From NCBI RefSeq assembly GCF_910592395.1, contig NW_027020281.1:126001-190000 (forward strand): a stretch of 64,000 nt of DNA. The letters run 5' to 3'. Below the pieces are notes generated by a model. That model ran no database searches, had not been told where the DNA came from, and saw only the letters and a list, made by a program, of their open reading frames with translations. A program made the translations under genes and the position numbers. Within the stretch, counting starts at the first letter, position 1; each line of letters begins with the position of its first letter. Positions 54,950 to 64,000 of the stretch are shown here, one piece after another. Origin of the DNA: Lineus longissimus (taxonomy: Eukaryota; Nemertea; Pilidiophora; Heteronemertea; Lineidae).

Positions 54950-57858
54950 GCTGACAAAGTCAGCTGAGCTTGTCAAATAAGCTGCTCAGTGGCGTCCGTC
55001 TGTCAGTCCGGACGGCCCGCCGTCCGTCCGTCCGTTAAACCCATGGTGCACATTTTGTAACCGTAAGACCTGGAGACTTCAATTTTGCATTTCTGGATAC
55101 TTCTGGTCAAACTTTACTTTCAAAACAAAATTTGTCGCCATTCGACCTACCTCCTGCGAGCGAGAGTGCTTGAAGGAAACTGGCCTATTTCGGCCTAGGA
55201 GCAGCAGAATTAGTCGAAATATGCTCTAGTATTAAGATAAAATTCTTGAAAATCTATTTTATTGAGAAAAAGTTCAAAATTTTAACAGGAGAGGGCGCTA
55301 CCTGCCTTTTAATTATTTCTGCCGATTCAAATTCCCGCCCGATGACGTCAGCCATCAATGAAGTCACCTATTTGCCAGTTCTCAAAACATGGCAGCTACA
55401 CAACAAAAGCAGTAGCTCCAGGAATAAATCACTGTTCACTTCAGCTTCGTAATCGATTGTACCCCCACTTTATTGTGGTTTGTGTGGTGTTCCTATTTAA
55501 TCAACGATGTAAGGCCTTATTATGTTGGTTTTAATTGAGAAGGTGCATTATAAGCGGCGTACGAAATACCGAAGCGGATACAAAATGGCGGCATGTTGTT
55601 TACGCCATGTGCAATAATCTTGGAGCTCAATGACACTCAAGTACCCAATTTTCTGCTTAAAAAGTAGTCTGGTAGGCGATATCATCACTAGTTCGTTTCA
55701 GTGGTAGTCATAAGGTCTTTAGGGACTACTTTCAGAAATTAGTTCTTGAAAATTTGGCCACATTTCTGTGAAAACGATATCGGAAGTGCATGCTCTGTTC
55801 GCGATGACATCGCCGATGTATTTTGAAGTGGAGAATTCCCACAGTATGTGCAGTGAATCGGCATGATTCTGTTCACCTATTAAGTTTTATTTCTACGATT
55901 CTTTCATGAGTAAAAAGTAGACATTCTAAGCAATACAATAATGTCACTCCCATAAAAATTGATTGGAAATTGAGGGAGCTACGGCATTCTGTTCGGCAAC
56001 TGGCAGCGCTGAAAAAATACATTGCATACTGTACAATACCAAATGGCACATTTTAAAAAGCGCTCATTGGACAACGTAGGGAATCACCAGAAATGACGTC
56101 ATCGCTGGTCTAAATAGAAAACTACGGTGGCGCAGTAGAGCACAAGAAAAGGTTTAGCATTAACTTCGTCATGCAAGCTTCAGCAACAAAACGATTTCTC
56201 ATGAATGATTTATTTGATCATCATCAGCTTGTTTTCCCCTGATAGATAAAACAAGAGGCCCAAGGGCCTGGCGCTCAGCTGAGTTAATATCATTAATATC
56301 TTCCCGGTGTTTAGTTCATTATGCATGAAAATGGCATGCTCCATGGTATTTGATATCCTTTTGCGTTCACTACGGTACCAATGTTTTTGGTTGACATAAT
56401 TATGCCACTGTTCATTCCTCAATCCTGACCATAATTCGGGTGAAATCATCGTATGAAAATATTTACCGAAACATGAAGTTTATGCCATGAATGAGGATAC
56501 TCTTTGTCATAGCCTCGTTTACAAGTACGAAGTATTTTCCCGCGAATATTCAAAACTGCTTGGCTCCTTGCCAGTTAAATAACATGTGACTATACACAAA
56601 ATAGAAAACTTTGATGGAAATTGTAAATCATTTTTTTATCTATCGGGGGAAACAAGCTGATGATGATCAAATAAATCATTCATGAGAAATCGTTTTGTTG
56701 CTGAAGCCTGCATGACGAAGTTAATGCTAAACCTTTTCTTGTGCTCTACTGCGCCACCGTAGTTTTCTATTTAGACCAGCGATGACGTCATTTCTGGTGA
56801 TTCCCTACGTTGTCCAATGAGCGCTTTTTAAAATGTGCCATTTGGTATTGTACAGTATGCAATGTATTTTTTCAGCGCTGCCAGTTGCCGAAGAGAATGC
56901 CGTAGCTCCCTCAATTTCCAATAAGTTTTTATGGGAGTGACATTATTGTATTGCTTAGAATGTCTACTTTTTACTCATGAAAGAATCGTAGAACTAAAAC
57001 ATAATAGGCGAACAGAATCATGCCGATTCACTGCACATACTGTGGGAATTCTCCACTTCAAAATACATCGGCGATGTCATCGCGAACAGAGCATGCACTT
57101 CCGGTATCGTTTTCACAGAAATGTGGCCAAATATTCAAGAACTAATTTCTGAATTTAGTCCCTAAAGACCTTATGACTACCACTGAAACGAACTAGAGAT
57201 AATATCGCCTACCAGACTACTTTTTAAGCAGAAAATTGGGTACTTGATTTTCATTGAGCTCCAAGATTATTGCACATGGCGTAAACAACATGCCACCATT
57301 TTGTCTCCGCTTCGGTATTTCGTACGCCGCTTATAATGCACCTACTCAATTAAAACCAACATAATAAAATAGATTTTCAAGAATTTTATCTTAATATTAG
57401 AGCATATTTCGACTAATTCTGCTGCTCCTAGGCCGATATAGGCCAGTTTCCTTCATGCACTCTCGCTCGCAGGAAGTAGGTCGAATGGCGACAAATTTTG
57501 TTTTGAAAGTAGAGTTTGACCAGAAGTATCCAGAAATGCAAAGTTGAAGTCTCTAGGTCTTACGGTTACAAAATGTGCACCATGGGTTTAACGGACGGAT
57601 GGATGGATGGATGGATGGACAGACGGACGCCACTGAAAAACTTATTTGACAAGCTCGGATGACTGAGCTAAAATGATTTACAATTTCCATCAAAGTTTTC
57701 TATTTTGTGTATAGTCACATGTTATTTAACTGTAGTGAACGCAAAAGGATATCTAATACCATTTAGCATGCCATTTTCATGCATAATGAACTAAACACCG
57801 GGAAGATATTAATGATATTAACTCAGCTGAGCGCCAGGCCCTTGGGCCTCTTGTTAAA
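54950..57858. mobile_element. Alternating inverted repeat A-C-A'-C'
   Basis: A (54950-56246) is repeated inverted as A' (56636-57673); C (56247-56635) is repeated inverted as C' (57674-57858). A has an extra stretch of about 230 bp (55262-55500) and C about 170 bp (56410-56578) missing in their partners. C and C' end in ACAAGAGGCCCAAGGGCCTG / its complement at 56249 and 57858. A starts with AGCTCAGCTGACAAAGTCAG. No transposase. Fragments of the family lie at 4585 and 6270-7240. Confidence 0.88.
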
Positions 57859-57940
57859 AGGGTAATCTGGTGATTGTTGGCCTGAGAAAGACCCTTTCGA
57901 TGTATCCCTGAAGTGGAAGATTCTGAAGAGGTGGACTGGC

Positions 57941-58189
57941 TCATAAATGGAAAGTGTTTGAGCTAAAAATGTCTGCGTAATGTTGTGTCTTCATCATGTG
58001 GACAGTCGAGTCTGGTGAACTTTTAAATGATTCGGCGCACTGCATGCAGCGCAGAATCTGTTTGGTTTGTTCAGAACCACTGTTCAGCCACATGTCCTGA
58101 CCTCGCATCAACTTTGGGTAACCTTGTCTATCTTCGTGAGCAGGTAACCTGGTGAGGAGATAGAGCAGGTGTCTTCTCAAAAGGGTCAT
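57941..58189 (-). CDS. Teashirt-type C2H2 zinc finger fragment
   Basis: The minus strand encodes ILRCMQCAESFKSSPDSTVH followed by MMKTQHYADI. The C-x2-C-x12-H-x5-H layout with CMxC, SF and HM..T.HY is characteristic of Teashirt/TSHZ-type fingers, DNA-binding modules of nuclear regulators. Metal ligands are intact, but the hydrophobic residues between F and H (normally SL..L) are changed to SSPDS. Splice borders are unclear and the frame stops after SSNTFHL. It may be one exon of a zinc-finger gene on the minus strand or a decayed copy. Confidence 0.5.
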   Translation of the reverse strand: MTLLRRHLLYLLTRLPAHEDRQGYPKLMRGQDMWLNSGSEQTKQILRCMQCAESFKSSPDSTVHMMKTQHYADIFSSNTFHL

Positions 58190-58514
58190 CTCACTGTGGC
58201 CACTCGTACACCGACTGCGTTCACCGTGTGTATATCTAATCCGGTTTGTTCAATTCTTTTGTCCACGAGCATAAAAGTGGGTGAAGGCCTATCCCTATAA
58301 TCCCTTCAATGGCGATCGAACAAAGAAATTGTCATAATGGTACACGCCGGAACTAATATACACGCGGTGAACGCAGCCTTGTAGGTGTACGAGTGACCAC
58401 AGTGAATCTGGTCGTGACCCAGAATAGGGCTGGCTCTTAAATGGGCGTTTGATCATACATCACATACACTCGTTCCGTTTCTGAATGCGTGGATGAAGAG
58501 ATCGATGAGTAGGC

Positions 58515-58709
58515 CTACTCAAGGTCATTGATCTGTTCTTGGAGGGTCTCTATCTCCCTGGCTCGTAAATGGGCGTAGTGGTCGTACATTGCATGCACTC
58601 TCGGTTGGAGATGCAAACCTGTGAGCCATTCGCGTACTCTCCCGCGGGATATTAGGGCATCTGGAAATTGCATGACTCCGAGAGTCCAACTCGGGATTCG
58701 TCTGCACAT
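58515..58709 (-). CDS. Possible terminal exon, coiled-coil end
   Basis: The minus-strand frame ends HLRAREIETLQEQINDLE before TAG, a plausible coiled-coil C-terminus preceded by RVREWLTGLHLQPRVHAMYD. A GTGCAG acceptor-like site lies near its start. It shares strand with the zinc finger at 57941-58189 but lies upstream of it in that direction, so the two are unlikely to belong to one transcript with this as the last exon. Unrecognised. Confidence 0.25.
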   Translation of the reverse strand: MCRRIPSWTLGVMQFPDALISRGRVREWLTGLHLQPRVHAMYDHYAHLRAREIETLQEQINDLE

Positions 58710-59566
58710 CGCACCTTTTACATATTATGTATATTCAGGGGAACTGGTTCTACCGAGCTTTTTAGAAGCCTCTCCGAGAAATAGTCTGGTGGAGGCGTAC
58801 AGATATTTCGCAATTCAGTGCGCTGTCATTGATCATGATTGGTAAAGTTGTATACAGGTCTCGAAAAGCTGATAGTACTGAATTTCAGCAAGGCTACATT
58901 ATTTACCATCGCTAGCCTTGTGGACAGTCCACTTAACTTTCTAACAATCTGACACTATGCCACATGATGAATGTAAGTAATTGTTAATTTGTCAACTATA
59001 ATCAATGAAATGAATGTAACAGGGATTCGTAGATTAATAAATGCGAATGGTTATAAAAAAAAGTATCGCGCCATTATTTCATTTCTAGTTGTATACCATG
59101 TATACTGGGGTACCGGTATCGGGTAGGAGCCGCTCATAAAGAATCAAGTATTTTTGGTGCTACTGTTAGCCCAACTCCCTTATCGGAGGTGGGTCTAGCC
59201 TGTGACGGACACAACTGCTGGATGTAAGGCCGAAATCTGTCTGCGCAAGAATGAGCGATTCCTGGCCGATTTTCAAGTATGTACAGTTCCGGTGACAGCT
59301 GTTCACCTATCCAGCATTGTGCTATGGTGCGAGAGCTTCTTCGACAAGGACGTAATTTTCTATGAGGACACATGGACTTGGCACGTAGATAGATACCCAA
59401 CAGAGTACATCAAAATCGGAATCAAGACCCCCGACAGCCCCCCCCCCGCATAGGCTGAATATCACTGGCTCATCACAAATACGTCCAACGGAATAGAGAC
59501 TGGCAAAGACTTTACTATGTGCATGGGGAATCTCCCCTACTACGTGCATCGGGAATAATGATGCAC
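58710..59566. other. Stretch without recognised gene
   Basis: Frames at 59134-59453 overlap on both strands without splice support. AT-rich around 58970-59080. Confidence 0.45.
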
Positions 59567-62500
59567 TATCCATGCCCCCCCCCCAGAGTAACTGAGGACC
59601 CCCTCCTTGATCATCAATGTCCCCCCAGATTAACTGCTAGCTGGACTCCTCTTTGATCATCCATGCCCCCTCCCCAGAGTAACTGCTAGGTGGACCCCTC
59701 TTTGATCACCCATACCCCCCGCAGGAGTAACTGCTAGCTGGACCCCTCTTTGATCATCAATGCCCCCCCCTCCCGAGAGTAACTGCTAGGTGGACCCCTC
59801 TTTGCTCATCCATATCCCCCGCCAGAGTAACTGCTAGGTGGAATCCTATTTGATCACCCATGTCCCCCCCCAGAGTAGCTGCTAGCTGGACCCCTCTTTG
59901 ATCATCCATGTCCCCCGCCAGAGTAACTGCTAGCTGGACCCCTCCTTGATCATCCATGTCCCCCCAGAGTAACTGCTAGCTGGACCCCTCTTTGATCATC
60001 CATTCCCCCCCCTCCGAGTAACTGTGCTAGCTGGACCCCTCTTTGATCATCCATGTCCCCCGCCAGAGTAACTGCTAGCTGGACCCCCCTTGATCATCCA
60101 TGTCCCCCCAGAGTAACTGCTAGCTGGACCCCTCCTTGATCATCCATGTCCCCCCCAGAGTAACTGCTAGCTGGACCCCTCTTTGATCATCCATGTCCCC
60201 CGCCAGAGTGACCCCTCCTTGATCATCCATGTCCCCCCCCAGAGTAACTGCTAGCTGGACCACTCTTTGATCAGCCATGTCCCCCGCCAGAGTAACTGCT
60301 AGGTGGACCCCTCTTTGATCATCCATGTCCCCCGCAAGAGTAACTGCTAGCTGGAACCCTCTTTGATCATCCATGTCCCCCCAGAGTAACTGCTAGCTGG
60401 ACCCCTCTTTGATCATTCATGTCCCCTGCCAGAGTAACTGCTAGCTGAACCCCTCCCTGATCATCCATGTCCCCCCCCCCAGAGTATCTGCTAGCTGGAC
60501 CCCTCCTTGATCATCCATGTCCCCCCCAGAGAAACTGCTAGCTGGACCACTCTTTGATCATCCATGTCCCCCGCCAGAGTAACTGCTAAGTGGACCCCTC
60601 TTTGATCATCCATATCCCCCGCCAGAGTAACTGCTAGGTGGAATCCTATTTGATCACCCATGTCCCCCGCAGAGAAACTGCTAGCTGGACCCCTCCTTGA
60701 TCATCCATGTCCCCCAGAGTAACTGCTAGCTAGCTGGACCCCTCTTTGAGCATCCATGTCCCCCAGAGTAACTGCTAGCTGGACCCCTCCTTGATCATCC
60801 ATGTCCCCCCCAGAGTAACTGCTAGCTGGACCCCTCTTTGATCATCCATGTCCCCCGCCAGAGTAACTGCTAGCAGGACCCCTCCGTGATCATCCATGTT
60901 CCCCCCGAAGAGTAACTGCTAGCTGGACCCCTCTTTGATCATCCATATCCCCCGCCAGAGTAACTGCTAGGTGGACCCCTCCTAAATCATCCATGTCCCC
61001 GCCAGAGTAACTGCTAGCTGGACCCCTCTTTGATCATCCATGCCCCCTCCCCAGAGTAACTGCTAGGTGGACCCCTCCTTGATCATCCATGTCCCCCGCC
61101 AGAGTAACTGTTAGGTGGACCCCTCTTTGATCATCCATCCCCCCCCCCCCCGAGTAACTGCTAGGTGGACCCCTCTTTGATCATCCATGCCCCCTCCCCA
61201 GAGTAACTGCTAGCTGGACCCCTCTTTGATCATCCATGCCCCCTCCCCAGAGTAACTGCTAGCTGGCCCCCTCTTTGATCATCCATGTCCCCCTCCAGAG
61301 TACCTGCTAGGTTGACCCCTCTTTGATCATCCATGTCCCCCGCCAGAGTAACTGCTAGCTGGACCCCTTTTTGATCATCCATGCCCCCTCCCCAGAGTAA
61401 CTGCTAGCTGGACCCCTCTTTGATCATCCATGTCCCCCGCCAGAGTAACTGCTAGCTGGACCCCTCCTTGATCATCCATGTCCCCCCCAGAGTAACTGCT
61501 AGCTGGACCCTTCCTTGATCATCCATGTCCCCCCCCAGAGTAACTGCTAGCTGGACCACTCTTTGATCATCCATGTCCCCCGCCAGAATAACTGCTAGGT
61601 GGACCCCTCTTTGATCATCCATGTCCCCCCCCCGCCAGAGTAACTGCTAGCTGGACCCCTCTTTGATCATCCATGCCCCATCCCCAGAGTAACTGCTAGG
61701 TGGACCCCTCCTTGATCATCCATATTCCCCGCCAGAGTAACTGCTAGGTGGACCCCTCTTTGATCATCAATGCCCCCTCCCCAGAGTAACTGCTAGGTGG
61801 ACCCCTCTTTGATCATCCATGCCCCCTCCGAGAGTAACTGCCAGGTGGACCCCTCTGTGATCATCCATGCCCCCTCCCCAGAGTAACTGCTAGGTGGACC
61901 CCTCTTTGATCATCCATGCCCCCTCCGCAGAGTAACTGCCAGGTGGACCCCTCTGTGATCATCCATGCCCCCCTCCCCAGAGTAACTGCTAGGTGGACCC
62001 CTCCTTGATCATCCATGTCCCCCGCCAGAGTAACTGCTCGGTGGACCCCTCTTTGATCATCCATGCCCCCTCCCCAGAGTAACTGCTAGGTGGACCCCTC
62101 TTTGATCATCCATGCCCCCTCCCCAGAGTAACTGCTAGCTGGCCCCCTCTTTGATCATCGATGTCGCCCGCCAGAGTACCTGCTAGGTTGACCCCTCCTT
62201 GATCATCCATGTCCCCCGCCAGAGTAACTGCTAGCTGAAACCCTCTTTGATCATCCATGTCCCCCCAAAGTAACTGCTAGCTGGACCCCTCTTTGATCAT
62301 CCATGTCCCCCGCCAGAGTAACTGCTAGCTGGACCCCTCCTTGATAATCCATGTCCCCCCAGAGTAACTGCTAGCTGGACCCCTCCTTGATCATCCATGC
62401 CCCCCCCCCCCCCACCAGAGTAACTGCTAGCAGGACCACTCCTTGATCATCCATGTCCCCCGCCAGAATAACTGCTAGGTGGACCCCTCTTTGATCATCC

Positions 62501-64000
62501 ATGTCCCCCGCCAGAGTAACTGCTAGCTGGAACCCTCTTTGATCATCCATGCCCCCTCCGCAGAGTAACTGCTAGGTGGACCCCTCTTTGATCATCCATG
62601 TCCCCCCCAGAGTAACTGCTAGCTGGACCCCTCCTTGATCATCCATGTCCCCCCCCCCCCCCCACCAGAGTAACTGCTAGCTGGACCACTCCTTGATCAT
62701 CCATGTCCCCCCAGAGTAACTGCTAGTTGGACCCCTCCTTGATCATCCATGTCCCCGCCCCAGAGTAACTCCTAGCTGGACCACTCTTTGATCATCCATG
62801 TCCCCCGCCAGAGTAACTGCTAGGTGGACCCCTCCTTCAATCATCCATGTCCCAGAGTAACTGCTAGCTGGAACCCTCTTTGATCATCCATGTCCTCCCA
62901 GAGTAACTGCTAGCTGGACCCCTCTTTGATCATCCATGTCCCCCGCCAGAGTAACTGCTAGCTGGAACCCTCTTTGATCATCCATGTCCCCCGCCAGAGT
63001 AACTGCTAGCTGAACCCCTCCCTGATCATCCATGTCCCCCCCCCCCCCAGAGTAACTGCTAGCTGGACCCTTCCTTGATCATCCATGTCCCCCCCAGAGT
63101 AACTGCTAGCTGGACCCCTCCTTGATCATCCATGTCCCCCGCCAGAGTAACTGTTAGGTGGACCCCTCTTTGATCATCCATGCCCCCCCCCCGAGTAACT
63201 GCTAGGTGGACCCCTCTTTGATCATCCATGCCCCCTCACCAGAGTAACTGCTAGGTGGACTCCTCCTTGATCATCCATGTCCCCCGCCAGAGTAACTGCT
63301 AGTTGGACCCCTCTTTGATCATCAATGCCCCCTCCCCAGAGTAACTGCTAGGTGTACCCCTCCTTGAACATCGATGCCCCCTCCGCAGAGTACCTGCTAG
63401 GTTGACCCTTCTTAGATCATCCATGTCCCCCGCCAGAGTAACTGCTAGCTGGAACCCTCTTTGATCATCCATGTCCCCCCCCCCCAGAGTAACTGCTAGC
63501 TGGACCCCTCTTTGATCATCCATGTCCCCCGCCAGAGTAACAGCTAGCTGGACCCCTCCTTGATCATCCATGTCCCCCCAGAGTAACTGCTAGCTGGACC
63601 CTTCCTTGATCATCCATGTCCCCCCCCCAGAGTAACTGCTAGCTGGACCACTCTTTGATCATCCATGTCCCCCGCCAGAATAACTGCTAGGTGGACCCCT
63701 CTTTGATCATCCATGTCCCCCCCCGCCAGAGTAACTGCTAGGTGGAACCCTCTTTGATCATCCATGTCCCCTCCGCAGAGTAACTGCTAGGTGGACCCCT
63801 CCTTGATCATCCATGTCCCCCGCCAGAGTAACTGCTAGGTGGACCCCTCTTTGATCATCAATGCCCCCTCCCCAGAGTAACTGCTAGCTGGACCCCTCTT
63901 TGATCATCCATTCCCCCTCCGAGTAACTGTGCTAGCTGGACCCCTCTTTGATCATCCATGTCCCCCCCAGAGTAACTGCTAGCTGGACCCCTCTTTGATC
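59567..64000. repeat. Minisatellite, ~48-bp unit, ~90 copies, runs off the window
   Basis: Unit: GATCATCCATGTCCCCCGCC + AGAGTAACTGCTAGCTGGAC + CCCTCTTT. Variants include TAGGTGG for TAGCTGG, CTCCTTGA for CTCTTTGA, GTCC for GCCC and C-runs from 3 to 15. Rare variants (ACTGTGCTAGCTGG at about 60025 and 63928; GGTGGAATCCTATTTGATCACC at 59836 and 60645) recur far apart, showing higher-order duplication. Minus-strand frames (MDDQRGVQLAVTLAGD per unit) are broken by C-run length changes, so no protein is claimed. Confidence 0.97.

Noticed and set aside
59757-63571. Several minus-strand frames of the type MDDQRGVQLAVTL
   Set aside because: Each is a few units of the minisatellite between frame-shifting C-runs; kept only as a finding about the repeat.
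1-64000. tRNA and rRNA genes
   Set aside because: No cloverleaf with intact A and B boxes or rRNA-like segment was noticed by eye; the TGGTAGCAGAGC near 32.7 kb is a retrotransposon primer-binding site.

Overview
This is a eukaryotic window. Genes are split into many small exons with canonical GT/AG borders, introns run to kilobases and carry transposons, and there are microsatellites, a minisatellite and an LTR retrotransposon. Nothing prokaryotic is visible (no operons or Shine-Dalgarno sites). The repeat style (AGGCCTA/TAGGCCT motifs, foldback elements, a BEL/Pao element) suggests a marine invertebrate such as an echinoderm, hemichordate, lancelet or lophotrochozoan. The species cannot be fixed from sequence alone.

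Region 1.7-44.5 kb (+ strand) is best read as one very large gene. Thirty-three candidate exons join with compatible splice phases into one open frame of about 2,960 codons, ending at a TGA at 44494-44496. In order it encodes: a KMT5A/SET8-like SET domain (two exons, 1711-4290); a long disordered Lys/Ser-rich section built from an amplified array of phase 1-1 exons (9.7-33.7 kb); small paired exons (34.2-37.1 kb); a C2HC zinc finger followed by a long acidic repeat exon (37300-39420); two more zinc-finger-like motifs and a tyrosine-recombinase-like core over four exons (39635-43516) with Arg, Lys, Arg, His and Tyr catalytic-type positions present; and a basic/acidic linker with a Myb/SANT-like C-terminal motif (43859-44496). 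The 5' end lies outside the window or was not recognised. SET enzyme, zinc fingers, recombinase-like fold and SANT-like domain in one protein would suggest a chromatin or DNA-targeting factor, possibly derived from a tyrosine-recombinase transposon. The alternative is two adjacent genes.

The exon array (14-30 kb) has grown by repeated local duplication. There is an almost identical 1,804-bp tandem duplication (15287-18677 plus 19443-19663), an inverted copy of its 3' part (19.92-20.28 kb), and three E+K exon blocks (20.3-26.6 kb). One exon copy has lost its acceptor and others survive only as relics. Introns hold two Tc1/mariner-like MITEs (14951-15545, 25091-25681), a second MITE family (7341, 18680), and a non-autonomous BEL/Pao element (30002-33085, minus strand, 380-bp LTRs, ATACA target duplication) ending 25 bp before an exon.

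From 44.5 kb to the end the window is mostly repeats and gene debris: a foldback element, a broken second copy of the acidic repeat exon (46866-47840), inverted CGCCTT-repeat arms, possible minus-strand exons (49.8-51.4 kb), an unrecognised AT-rich ORF (52525-53061), a large alternating inverted repeat (54.95-57.86 kb), a Teashirt-type zinc-finger fragment on the minus strand, and a roughly 48-bp minisatellite filling 59.57-64.0 kb.
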